Source: Microtetraspora fusca
GTDB taxonomy: Bacteria; Actinomycetota; Actinomycetes; Streptosporangiales; Streptosporangiaceae
Reading direction: 5' to 3'
Length of the DNA stretch: 64,000 nt
NCBI RefSeq assembly: GCF_001570365.1
Contig: NZ_BBYK01000066.1
Location: 47,026 to 111,025 of the forward strand
This document shows positions 1 through 6,919 of the stretch, in pieces (position 1 is the stretch's first letter; the number at the start of each line of letters is the position of its first letter). The notes below the pieces were generated by a model. That model saw only the letters and a program-made list of their open reading frames with translations. It was not told the origin of the DNA and did no database searches. A program made the position numbers and the translations under genes.

Positions 1-830
1 TGCTCCTCCACATGCGGCCAGATGCTCCGCCGGTGCTCGGCCGGCTCGCCGTCCATGCCGGGAGGAGGAGGCGCCAGCTCCGTCATGTCCTCGACCGGGA
101 CGACCACATCGACCTCGATGACCTTCTCCGAGGGCGGCTGGACCACCGTGGCGGGGCGTGATCCGCCGAGGAAGGTCGCCACCTCGGACACCGGGCGTAC
201 GGTCGCGGAGAGGCCGATGCGCTGCGCGGGACGGGGCAGCAGCGCGTCGAGCCGCTCCAGGGACAGCGCGAGGTGGGCCCCGCGCTTGGTGGCCGCGACC
301 GCGTGCACCTCGTCGACGATGACCGTCTCCACCCCCCGCAGGGCTTCGCGCGCCTGCGAGGTGAGGATGAGGAACAGCGACTCGGGTGTGGTGATCAGGA
401 TGTCCGAGGGCCGGGCCGCGAAGCGGCGCCGGTCCTCCGCCGAGGTGTCACCCGATCGGATCGCCACGGAGATCTCCGGCGCGGGGAGGCCGAGCCTACG
501 GGCGGTCTGCCTGATCCCGGTGAGCGGCGCGCGCAGGTTCCGTTCGACGTCGACGGCCAGGGCCTTGAGCGGGGAGACGTACACCACCCGGCACAGCCGT
601 CCGGGCGTTCTGTCCGGCTCCGGGGTCGCGCCGGCGTGCTCGACGGCGAGCCGGTCGAGCGACCACAGGAAGGCCGCCAGCGTCTTGCCCGAACCGGTCG
701 GAGCGACGACCAGCGTGTTGTCGCCGCGCGCGATCGACGACCAGGCGCCCTCCTGCGCGGCCGTCGGCGCGGCGAAGGCGCCGGTGAACCACTCCCTGGT
801 CACCGGCCCGAAGTGGTCGAGCACGTTCAT
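1..830 (-). CDS. Lhr-type ATP-dependent helicase, N-terminal part (runs off the left edge)
   Basis: This is the first ~276 residues of a large superfamily 2 helicase; the rest lies beyond the window edge. The ATG at 830 opens a continuous frame with the typical Lhr beginning (MNVLDHFGPVTREWF). Walker A APTGSGKT is at about residues 43-50, motif II DEVH near residue 172, and motif III LSAT follows about 30 residues later. Lhr family proteins are ATP-driven 3'-5' helicases linked to DNA repair and usually exceed 1400 residues. The family is commonly found just upstream of the DUF3046-recA region in actinomycetes, which fits here. Family membership is certain; the exact subfamily (Lhr versus a shorter Lhr-like protein) cannot be judged without the C-terminus. 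Confidence 0.9.
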   Translation of the reverse strand, partial: MNVLDHFGPVTREWFTGAFAAPTAAQEGAWSSIARGDNTLVVAPTGSGKTLAAFLWSLDRLAVEHAGATPEPDRTPGRLCRVVYVSPLKALAVDVERNLRAPLTGIRQTARRLGLPAPEISVAIRSGDTSAEDRRRFAARPSDILITTPESLFLILTSQAREALRGVETVIVDEVHAVAATKRGAHLALSLERLDALLPRPAQRIGLSATVRPVSEVATFLGGSRPATVVQPPSEKVIEVDVVVPVEDMTELAPPPPGMDGEPAEHRRSIWPHVEE

Positions 831-950
831 CGGACACCCACGGCGGCGTACGGGCCCGGCCGGCCGGGGCGAAGAGGAACCGCGGAACGGTCTCGCATGG
901 TGGTCTCCAGGTTCTCCCGGCTCTCCGGTTTCTCCAGGTCTCGGGTCGGG

Positions 951-988
951 CGGTCAGGTCAAGGCGGTCAGGTCAAGGCGGTCAGGTC
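951..988. repeat. 14-bp direct tandem repeat, 2.7 copies
   Basis: The unit CGGTCAGGTCAAGG begins at 951 and 965, and a partial copy begins at 979. All copies are identical over the part present, which suggests recent slippage. It is non-coding. Confidence 0.85.
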
Positions 989-1069
989 GGGTCCCGGTCG
1001 TCTCTCTGGCACATCCATCCGTGCCCCGCGCGGCCGGGCCGCCGGAGCGACGTTCGCGCGTTGTCGTGG

Positions 1070-1167
1070 CCCGTCGCCCGTCGCCCGTCGTCCGTCGCCC
1101 GTCGTCCGTCGCCCGTCGTCCGTCGTCCGTCGCCTGTCGTCCGTCGCTCCTCGCCCGTCATCCGTCA
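1070..1167. repeat. Heptanucleotide tandem repeat, about 14 copies
   Basis: Fourteen consecutive 7-bp units follow the consensus YCCGTCG, mostly alternating CCCGTCG and TCCGTCG, and the last three units are degenerate. A 7-bp period is not a multiple of three, so the tract is more likely a non-coding slippage array than protein-coding sequence. Confidence 0.9.
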
Positions 1168-1473
1168 CGCTCGCGCCGCCGGCACCGGAACGGGCGTCCC
1201 GGACCGACGTTCGCGACGCGCGCCTTCGACGGGCTTCCCGCCGGTGTCCGTCGAGCGGCATCCGTCGGATGCCCAAGCGATTGCCGACCTGCGGCCGACC
1301 GTCCGCGCCGGTGTTCGCCGAGCGGCGCCCGCGGCTGGAGCGCAGCCACCGCGTGGTCACGCACCGGGCCGACGGCGGGCCGTCGGCGGGTTTCCCAGGG
1401 GCCTCTCTCAGGCTATGGCCATCTCTCGCGTAACGGCCCACAACTGCCCGGATCCGCGCATGTGCGGCGGCCG

Positions 1474-1632
1474 TCACGCCGCCGCCTCGATCTCCAGCAC
1501 AGCGTCGTGATCGTCGAGCCTGCGCTGCCGGGGACGGCACGAAGGGGCCGGGGAGCACTCAACGTCGTCCTCCACATCAGGGGGCGGCGGGGCGTCGCCG
1601 CGGGCGAGGGATGTCAGGTGGCCATCATGCAT
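1474..1632 (-). CDS. Candidate small protein, 52 residues, unknown function
   Basis: An ATG at 1632 lies four bases after a GGAGG ribosome-binding site and opens a 52-codon frame ending at 1474. The product starts MHDGHLTSLARG, continues with a run of prolines and an acidic patch (PDVEDDVE), has two cysteines nine residues apart (C27 and C32 region), and ends in an acidic/alanine tail. Codon third positions are mostly G or C. I recognise no family. The gene would be divergent from the VOC gene, sharing the 1633-1768 gap. It may still be a chance frame in GC-rich DNA; the ribosome-binding site is the main argument for it. Confidence 0.35.
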   Translation of the reverse strand: MHDGHLTSLARGDAPPPPDVEDDVECSPAPSCRPRQRRLDDHDAVLEIEAAA

Positions 1633-1768
1633 CCAGCCTCCGACAAAAACGGATGCGATCTTCTCCGGCTTCCCCAGCCGGCGGGCGCGCGGAGCCGCAT
1701 CCGGCGTCGTACACGGCGTTTTGTGCGGCCCGACTTCCCAGATGCGTTGATTATTCGGAAAAGAGGAC

Positions 1769-2269
1769 ATGCATACCGCTATGGACATCGACTACGAGGC
1801 CATCGAGCGGGAGCGGTCCCGAATCCGCGAACGCTACCTGCGCGAGAACCGACCGCCGAGCAGCGCAAGGGGACTCCACCACTTCGCGCTGCTCTCGTCC
1901 GACCCGGAGCGCACGATCCGGTTCTACCAGGAACTCCTGGAGTTCCCCCTCACCGAAATCTTCGAGAACCGTGACTACAAGGGGTCCAACCACTTCTTCT
2001 TCGACATCGGCAACGGCAACCTGCTCGCGTTCTTCGACCTGCCCGGCCTCGATCTCGGGCCGTACCAGGAGGTTCTCGGTGGGGTTCATCACATCGCGAT
2101 CTCCGTCGAACCCGCGACCTGGGAGCGGTTACGGGGCAAGCTGGAGGCGGCCGGCGTGCCGTACCAGATCGAGAGCGGAGCGTCGATCTACTTCCGCGAC
2201 CCGGACGGCGCCCGCCTCGAGCTGCTCGCCGACCGGCTCGGCGAGATGTACGGCTCTCCCGTCATTTGA
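1769..2269 (+). CDS. VOC-family (glyoxalase/dioxygenase fold) protein
   Basis: The 166-residue protein has two beta-alpha-beta-beta-beta modules typical of the vicinal oxygen chelate superfamily, at about residues 36-92 and 106-155. Candidate metal ligands are His37/His38 (GLHHFAL), His107/His108 (GVHHIAI) and Glu151 in the closing motif RDPDGARLELL, which fits a small metal-dependent lyase, isomerase or dioxygenase. The ~30-residue charged N-terminal extension before the first module is longer than usual. Two starts are possible: the ATG at 1769 sits very close to AAGAGG (1761-1766), and the ATG at 1781 is 14 bases beyond it. The substrate cannot be deduced. Confidence 0.85.
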   Translation: MHTAMDIDYEAIERERSRIRERYLRENRPPSSARGLHHFALLSSDPERTIRFYQELLEFPLTEIFENRDYKGSNHFFFDIGNGNLLAFFDLPGLDLGPYQEVLGGVHHIAISVEPATWERLRGKLEAAGVPYQIESGASIYFRDPDGARLELLADRLGEMYGSPVI

Positions 2270-2300
2270 GGCCGCTCCGGCGCGGCAGCATACTTGGGGG

Positions 2301-2495
2301 ATGCGCCTGACCGATTTCTGGAGCCGTATGCACCGCCACTTCGGCGAGGCGTACGCCGAATCGTGGGCGAAGGACTATGTCATCGCCGCTCTCGACGGCA
2401 GGACCGTCGAGCAGGCCCTCGCCGACGGCGTGGGCGCCAAGCAGGTCTGGCGAGCCGTCTGCACGGTCGTCGACGTGGACCCCAAGCTTCGCTGA
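2301..2495 (+). CDS. DUF3046 family protein
   Basis: This 64-residue protein begins MRLTDFWSRMHRHFGE and matches the actinobacterial DUF3046 family in length and in its conserved Trp, His and Phe pattern, including the closing VWRAVC segment. The family has no established biochemical role but is nearly always encoded beside recA and recX in actinobacteria. Here recA is 4.4 kb downstream because an accessory block intervenes. A G-rich stretch just ahead of the ATG may serve as a weak ribosome-binding site. Confidence 0.88.
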   Translation: MRLTDFWSRMHRHFGEAYAESWAKDYVIAALDGRTVEQALADGVGAKQVWRAVCTVVDVDPKLR

Positions 2496-2618
2496 TCAAG
2501 CGCTTCGCGCCCACCTCGCGCCTGGACGCGCGTCCGTGGCATCCCACCCTGGTCATACGCACTCGGAGGCCCGGTCCCACCCTGGTCGTACGCGCCCGGA
2601 GCCCCAAATGCGACCCCT

Positions 2619-2639
2619 AGATACCGATTTGATACCTTT
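2619..2639 (+). promoter_or_regulatory. Candidate NsrR/Rrf2 operator upstream of nsrR
   Basis: Two direct GATACC hexamers (2620-2625 and 2631-2636) flank GATTT, immediately upstream of the nsrR start at 2646. The same GATACC half-site and a GATTT-like core appear, on the opposite strand, in the operator before hmp. This suggests autoregulation. The spacing differs from the hmp site, so the call is tentative. Confidence 0.45.
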
Positions 2640-2645
2640 CGTGAC

Positions 2646-3095
2646 GTGCGGATGACGAAGTTCACCGACCTCGCGCTCCGGGTGACCATGCGCTTGGCGG
2701 TGACGGACGGAGCGGAGGAGCTGCCCACTTCCAAAGAGGTGGCCGCTTCCGTGGCCGCGCCGTACACGCACGTCGCCAAGGTGGTCAGCCGGCTGCAGCA
2801 CCTCGGCGTCCTGGAAACCCGGCGGGGGAGGGGAGGCGGTCTCGAGATCACCGGAGCCGGCCGCGACGCCTCCGTCGGCTGGCTCGTGCGCCAACTGGAA
2901 GGCGCGGATGACGTGGTCGGGTGCGACGACGAGCCGCTGCCCTGCCCGTTGCGAGGAGCGTGCCGCCTGCGCGCCGCGCTGCGTGACGCTCAGGAGGCGT
3001 TCTACTCCTCTCTCGATCCGCTGACCGTACGTGATCTGGTCGGAGACTCCTCCAGGCCGGTGCTCCTCCAGCTGCTCACCTCCCCGCCTGCCTGA
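2646..3095 (+). CDS. nsrR: Rrf2-family nitric-oxide-sensing repressor NsrR
   Basis: The protein has 149 residues with an N-terminal winged helix-turn-helix (about 1-70) starting MRMTKFTDLALR, as in NsrR and other Rrf2 regulators. Three cysteines, Cys93, Cys100 and Cys106, lie in the expected cluster-binding loop (C-x6-C-x5-C). In characterised NsrR proteins these bind a 4Fe-4S cluster that reacts with nitric oxide and releases DNA. Immediately downstream is hmp, the classical NsrR target. The GTG at 2646 is preferred over the ATG at 2652 because the family alignment begins two residues before that ATG. The role as an NO-responsive repressor is inferred from family and context. Confidence 0.9.
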   Translation: MRMTKFTDLALRVTMRLAVTDGAEELPTSKEVAASVAAPYTHVAKVVSRLQHLGVLETRRGRGGGLEITGAGRDASVGWLVRQLEGADDVVGCDDEPLPCPLRGACRLRAALRDAQEAFYSSLDPLTVRDLVGDSSRPVLLQLLTSPPA

Positions 3096-3139
3096 CCTCG
3101 CCCATAGTCCCTTCCGGCTGCGGTGAACGGCTCAGTCGT

Positions 3140-3162
3140 AATTGGTATCTGAAAATCATGTT
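3140..3162 (+). promoter_or_regulatory. NsrR operator in front of hmp
   Basis: A 23-bp imperfect palindrome made of an 11-bp left arm AATTGGTATCT, a central G and a right arm AAAATCATGTT ends directly before the hmp ribosome-binding site. It matches, as I recall it, the Streptomyces hmpA NsrR box (11-1-11 layout with AA...TT ends and a GGTA core). Binding here would block transcription or translation initiation of hmp. Confidence 0.75.
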
Positions 3163-3174
3163 AAGGAGTTCGTC

Positions 3175-4356
3175 ATGCTCTCAGCGGAATCGGCCGCCGT
3201 CGTCCGCGCGACTCTGCCCGCCGTCGGAGGGGCGATCAACGACATCACCCCGATCTTCTATCGCAAGATGTTCACCGCCCATCCGGAACTGCTGCGTGAC
3301 CTCTTCAACAGGGGCAACCAGGCCAACGGCACACAGGGCCGGGCGCTGGCCGGCTCCATCGCCACCTTCGCGGTGGCGCTGCTGGAGCACCCGGACACCC
3401 GTCCCGAGCAGCTGCTCGAGCGCATCGCGCACAAGCACGCCTCGCTCGGCATCACCGCGGAGCAGTACGGCATCGTGCACCGCCACCTGTTCGCCGCGAT
3501 CGCCGAGGTGCTCGGGGACGCGGTCACCCCGGAGGTGGCGGCGGCGTGGGACGAGGTCTACTGGCTGATGGCCGGCTCGCTGATCGCCCTGGAGGCGCGC
3601 CTGTACGCCGAGTCCGGCGTCGCCGACGGCGATGTGTGGCGGCCGTGGCGCGTGGTCGGGCGGGTCGAGGAGACCCCTGACGTCGCCACCTTCATGCTGC
3701 GGCCCGCCGACCGCGGCCCGACGCCGCCCTTCCGGCCCGGCCAGTACGTCTCGGTCCAGGTCGAGCTCGCGGACGGGGCGCGCCAGATCCGGCAGTACAG
3801 CCTGTCCTGCGCGCCGGGCGGCTCCGACCACTGGATCTCGGTCAAGCGGGTGGCGGGCGACCCCGAAGGCGAGGTCTCGAACTGGCTGCACGCGAACGCC
3901 CACGAGGGGGACATCCTCCGTGTGAGCGCTCCTTTCGGCGACGTCGCCCTCGACGAGGGGGACTGCCCCCTGCTGCTCGCCTCCGCGGGCGTCGGCGCCA
4001 CCCCGATCATCAGCATGATGGCCCACCTCGCCGCCACCGCGACCACCCGACCGGTGACCGTGGTGCACGGCGACCGCTCCCCGCTCACCCACCCCTTCCG
4101 CGGCGAGCTGGAACTGCTCACCGAGAAGATCCCCCAGGCCGTCACGCACGTCTGGTACGAGGAGCCGGAGGAGGGGTGGCCCGCCGAGCGTACGGGCCTG
4201 GTCGACCTGGGCGGCGTCGAGATCCTCGACGGCACCCGCGCCTACCTCTGCGGGCCTGTGCCGTTCATGCGCTCGATGCAGGAACGCCTCCTCGACCTGG
4301 GCGTCCCCGCCGACCACATCCACTACGAGGTCTTCAGCCCGGACGCGGGGCTCTAG
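3175..4356 (+). CDS. hmp: Flavohemoprotein, nitric oxide dioxygenase
   Basis: This 393-residue protein has the standard flavohemoglobin layout. The globin domain (about 1-145) has Tyr29 (B10), Gln54 (E7), proximal His88 in HKHASLGI, Tyr98 and Glu140. A ferredoxin-reductase-type FAD domain follows, with the flavin motif RQYSLS near 206-211. The NAD domain contains GVGATP and ends with YEVF. Such enzymes oxidise NO to nitrate using NAD(P)H and O2 in the cytoplasm. The ATG at 3175 follows an AAGGAG site (3163-3168). The gene lies 79 bp after nsrR with an NsrR operator between them, so NO-induced expression is expected. Confidence 0.96.
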   Translation: MLSAESAAVVRATLPAVGGAINDITPIFYRKMFTAHPELLRDLFNRGNQANGTQGRALAGSIATFAVALLEHPDTRPEQLLERIAHKHASLGITAEQYGIVHRHLFAAIAEVLGDAVTPEVAAAWDEVYWLMAGSLIALEARLYAESGVADGDVWRPWRVVGRVEETPDVATFMLRPADRGPTPPFRPGQYVSVQVELADGARQIRQYSLSCAPGGSDHWISVKRVAGDPEGEVSNWLHANAHEGDILRVSAPFGDVALDEGDCPLLLASAGVGATPIISMMAHLAATATTRPVTVVHGDRSPLTHPFRGELELLTEKIPQAVTHVWYEEPEEGWPAERTGLVDLGGVEILDGTRAYLCGPVPFMRSMQERLLDLGVPADHIHYEVFSPDAGL

Positions 4357-4396
4357 CGCATCGACCATGAGAGTCGTCGACGGCTCCGCTTGATCG

Positions 4397-4460
4397 ACAC
4401 GAAGACCTCCGGTGTGGTGGAGATGCCCGAGATCCATGCCATACACGGAGGTCTTCGTGT
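4397..4460. terminator. Long inverted repeat after hmp, probable terminator or structured RNA
   Basis: The left arm ACACGAAGACCTCCG (4397-4411) is perfectly complementary to the right arm at 4446-4460, around a ~34-nt loop that can extend the stem with GTGG/CCAT pairs. No long T-run follows; a short GTTTC does. The position 40 bases after the hmp stop suggests transcription termination, though an arm this long could also be a mobile-element or regulatory remnant. Confidence 0.5.
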
Positions 4461-4629
4461 TTCACCGCGATGCCCGACTGACGGTTCACGGCAGGTGACT
4501 GCCGGTCCGACGCGTCCTGACCGGGCGACCGCCGGGCACGTGACGGCAGACCCGGGCATCCCCGCTCCGCCAGGGTTCCCGAAGGCCGGGTGTGGTTGCG
4601 GGTGCGCATGTGCCTCAGTCCGCCATCGG

Positions 4630-4684
4630 TTGACGAATAGAACGACTGGTCGATATACATTGCTCGTATACCGAACGTTCTATC
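4630..4684 (+). promoter_or_regulatory. Promoter with operator-like inverted repeat
   Basis: A -35-like TTGACG (4630-4635) and a -10-like TATACA (4654-4659) are separated by 18 bp. Inverted arms ATAGAACG (4637-4644) and CGTTCTAT (4676-4683) bracket the -10 and the likely start site, and an ACTGGTCG segment lies just inside the left arm. The design resembles TetR-family operators controlling stress-type oxidoreductases, but no regulator gene is adjacent. Confidence 0.5.
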
Positions 4685-4698
4685 TCCTAGGAGACCGT

Positions 4699-5097
4699 GT
4701 GCCCGAGCGCACCACCGCCGACGTGATCGACCGGTTCAACCAGGCTTTCGTCCACCACGACCCGTCCGTGCTCGCCGACCTGATCGGTGACGACTGCGTG
4801 ATGGAGTCCGTCCAGCCGGCACCCGACGGCGACCGGCACGAAGGCCGCGAATCCTGCCTGGCGTTCTGGCAGGCGCTCGCCGAGGACCGCACCACGCAGT
4901 TCGAGCCCGAGGAGGTGGTGGTCGCGGGCGACCGGGCGACGATCCGCTGGCGCTACCGCTTCGGCGACGGTCCCGCCGACTCGGTGCGCGGGGTGAACCT
5001 CATGCGCCTGCGCGACGGGCTGATCGTCGAGGCCCTCGGCTACAGCAAGACCGCCGGCGAGATCCCGCCGGCCGCCGAGACCGGCCTGGACGACTGA
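4699..5097 (+). CDS. SnoaL-like / NTF2-like protein
   Basis: This 132-residue protein has the NTF2-like layout: an N-terminal helix pair (VIDRFNQAFVHHDPSVLADLI), a central acidic segment and beta strands carrying WRYRFG and VRGVNLMRL. SnoaL-like proteins are small cytoplasmic cone-shaped enzymes or binding proteins (polyketide cyclases, ketosteroid isomerases, ester hydrolases). The GTG at 4699 has AGGAG five bases upstream (4689-4693). It sits in a probable two-gene operon with the oxidoreductase that starts 33 bp downstream. No specific substrate can be assigned. Confidence 0.82.
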   Translation: MPERTTADVIDRFNQAFVHHDPSVLADLIGDDCVMESVQPAPDGDRHEGRESCLAFWQALAEDRTTQFEPEEVVVAGDRATIRWRYRFGDGPADSVRGVNLMRLRDGLIVEALGYSKTAGEIPPAAETGLDD

Positions 5098-5130
5098 GCG
5101 CCGGGCGCCGAGAGCGGAAGGAACCCATTC

Positions 5131-6135
5131 ATGCGGAGCTATCACCTCGACAGCGGCGCCGGGCTGGACGGCCTGTCGATCAGGAAGCACGAGGACCCCG
5201 TCCCCGGCCCGGGACAGGTGCTGGTCGCCGTACGGGCCGCATCGCTGAGTTTCCGCGAGCTGATGGTGTTGCGCGGCGATTACGTGCTGCCGGTGAAGCC
5301 GGATGTGGTGCCGGTGTCGGACGGAGCCGGCGAGGTCGTGGCGCTCGGACCCGGTGTGAGCTCAGTGAGTGCCGGCGACCGAGTGACGGCCACGCTCTTC
5401 CCCAGCTGGCAGGACGGCCCGTTCGCGGTCGAGCACCTCGCGCAACTGGGCGGTTCCCTGGACGGCATGCTGACCGAACTCGCGCTGCTCGACGAGAAGG
5501 CCCTTGTGCCGGTTCCCGCGCACCTCTCCTACCAGGAGGCCGCGACGCTTCCCTGCGCCGCGGTCACAGCCTGGAACGCCCTGACCGGCGACGGTGCCGG
5601 GCTGCGCGCCGGCCAGACCGTCGTGCTGCAGGGATCCGGCGGGGTGTCGCTGTTCGCGCTGCGTTTCGCCAAGGCTCTCGGAGCCCGCGTGATCGCCACG
5701 ACGAGCGGCCCGGCGAAGGCGTCGCGCCTGGCCGAGCTCGGCGCCGACGAGGTCGTCGACTACCGGGCCACGCCCGACTGGCCCCGCGAGATCCGTGAGC
5801 TGACCGGAGGACGCGGCGCCGACCGCGTCGTCGAGGTCGCCGGTCTGCTGGAACAGTCGCTGAAAGCGGTCGCGATGGCGGGCCATGTCGCCTGCGTGGG
5901 CTTCGTCTCCGACACGGCGCCGCCGATCGACCCTCGGGTGCTGTTCGCCTCCGGCGCGACCCTGCGCCCCGTCGCGGTCGGCAGCCGTGCGCAGTTCCTC
6001 GAGATGAACCGCGTCATCGAGGTCAACGGGCTGCGTCCGGTCATCGACCGGGCGTTCGCCTTCGACGACGCCCTCGCCGCCTACCGGTACTACGCCTCAG
6101 GGGAGGCGTTCGGCAAGGTCGTCATCACCATCTGA
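5131..6135 (+). CDS. Zinc-independent NAD(P)H-dependent alcohol dehydrogenase / quinone oxidoreductase-like (MDR family)
   Basis: The protein has 334 residues. A GroES-like N-terminal domain (about 1-125) is followed by a Rossmann domain with the nucleotide-binding turn QGSGGVSLFALRFAKALGA (about 167-185). The catalytic zinc ligands of classical alcohol dehydrogenases are absent: Ser40 occupies the usual Cys position and there is no four-Cys structural zinc lobe. This places it in the quinone-oxidoreductase-like branch of the MDR superfamily. Such enzymes reduce quinones or activated alkenes with NAD(P)H. A GGAAGGA ribosome-binding site precedes the ATG. It is probably co-transcribed with the SnoaL-like gene from the promoter near 4630-4660. 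Confidence 0.88.
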   Translation: MRSYHLDSGAGLDGLSIRKHEDPVPGPGQVLVAVRAASLSFRELMVLRGDYVLPVKPDVVPVSDGAGEVVALGPGVSSVSAGDRVTATLFPSWQDGPFAVEHLAQLGGSLDGMLTELALLDEKALVPVPAHLSYQEAATLPCAAVTAWNALTGDGAGLRAGQTVVLQGSGGVSLFALRFAKALGARVIATTSGPAKASRLAELGADEVVDYRATPDWPREIRELTGGRGADRVVEVAGLLEQSLKAVAMAGHVACVGFVSDTAPPIDPRVLFASGATLRPVAVGSRAQFLEMNRVIEVNGLRPVIDRAFAFDDALAAYRYYASGEAFGKVVITI

Positions 6136-6156
6136 ACCATCCGACCCCGGTCCGCC

Positions 6157-6432
6157 TCAGCCGGTGTGGGAGAGCAGCTTCGTCACCGCGTCGGCCGTCT
6201 TTCCCGGGTCCTCGGCGTTCTCCTGACCGTCGGGAGACCACAGGAACATCCAGCCGTCGATCGTCGGCGCGGCGAAGATGATCGTCTGGTTCCCGGTCTC
6301 GGGGTGCCACACCCAGAGGACGGGGTCGTCTCCGCCCAACATGCGGCCGACGAGCCCACGCTCAGGGAGCCGTCCGGCGAGTGCCTCCAGATGCGTACGT
6401 CGCTGCGGTCCGTAGGTGCTGGTGCTCGTCAC
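6157..6432 (-). CDS. Small hypothetical protein
   Basis: This 91-residue frame is antiparallel to and just downstream of the oxidoreductase. It has mixed, protein-like composition with aromatic-rich strands (PVLWVWHPETGNQTIIFAA, WMFLWSPDG), unlike the arginine-rich shadow frames around it. There is no signal peptide and no recognised family. The sequence suggests a small beta-rich cytoplasmic fold. Its stop lies 21 bp from the stop of the oxidoreductase, so the two genes are convergent. The ATG at 6432 is the first start in the frame. Confidence 0.6.
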   Translation of the reverse strand: MTSTSTYGPQRRTHLEALAGRLPERGLVGRMLGGDDPVLWVWHPETGNQTIIFAAPTIDGWMFLWSPDGQENAEDPGKTADAVTKLLSHTG

Positions 6433-6919
6433 ATGGCCGCCTTGAGGGGAGAACCGGCTTTCCCTCAGGATCGCCGCAGGTCACCGGCCAGGCAACAGCG
6501 GTGATGGAATGCCCGTGAATGTGACTTTGTGGTTGGGGTGGGGGGGCGGCGCGGCTTGCCAGGTGTCGGGCGGACCGATGTGTAGCCCTGGGGACCGGGC
6601 CGTCTCCGTGCCCTGATCCCGCACATCAGCGGCCGCGCCGCGGCCGGGCGGGGCCGTGCAGTACGGCATCGGCGGACGGCACGCCGACTCGCCGTACGCT
6701 CCCGATGTGATCGAACAGTCGTTCGGCTATATTTGAACCCGCCGCCGCAGGGTGTGCCGCGTCCGCCCGGCAGCCGCAGCCGCTTTCCGGGACTCCTCGG
6801 TGCTTCCCGGGGCGTTCGGCATCGGTTTCCGGGTGCCGGCCTCCGGATCTCCGGAAAATGTCGGTGGCACCCCGTAGCTTTCCGGTGACCAACAGACCAC
6901 GACCCCCAGGGGGCACCCA
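6433..6919. other. recA upstream region
   Basis: No gene is supported here. The region carries adjacent G-runs at 6535-6538 and 6540-6546 (possible G-rich structure), the SOS box at 6711-6726 and the recA promoter. The recA leader is about 180 nt if transcription starts just after the -10 at 6728-6733. Confidence 0.6.
6711..6733 (+). promoter_or_regulatory. LexA (SOS) box and -10 element of recA
   Basis: TCGAACAGTCGTTCGG (6711-6726) matches the actinobacterial/Bacillus-type LexA box CGAAC-N4-GTTCG perfectly in its core. A -10-like TATATT follows at 6728-6733, so the box fills the promoter spacer where LexA would block RNA polymerase. This predicts DNA-damage induction of recA and, by read-through, recX. 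Confidence 0.9.

Larger units (their letters stand above)
831..1473. other. Repeat-rich intergenic gap
   Basis: No convincing gene is visible between the helicase start and the small candidate ORF at 1474-1632. The gap holds two tandem repeats (951-988 and 1070-1167). Long open frames cross it on both strands, but they translate to arginine/proline/serine repeats and arise from the high GC content. I see nothing recognisable in 1168-1473. Confidence 0.6.
4357..4698. other. Intergenic gap with a long hairpin and a promoter/operator
   Basis: This gap between hmp and the SnoaL-like gene carries an inverted repeat (4397-4460) and a promoter with flanking inverted arms (4630-4684), both listed separately. 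No further gene is supported in it. Confidence 0.6.

Noticed and set aside
1070..1167. CRISPR or coding repeat
   Set aside because: The 7-bp period excludes both a CRISPR layout and a frame-preserving protein repeat.
22..1974. A 650-codon open frame on the + strand crossing the lhr start and the repeat gap
   Set aside because: The product is Arg/Ser/Pro-rich with no domain, runs antisense to lhr and through simple repeats, and overlaps the VOC gene in the wrong frame.
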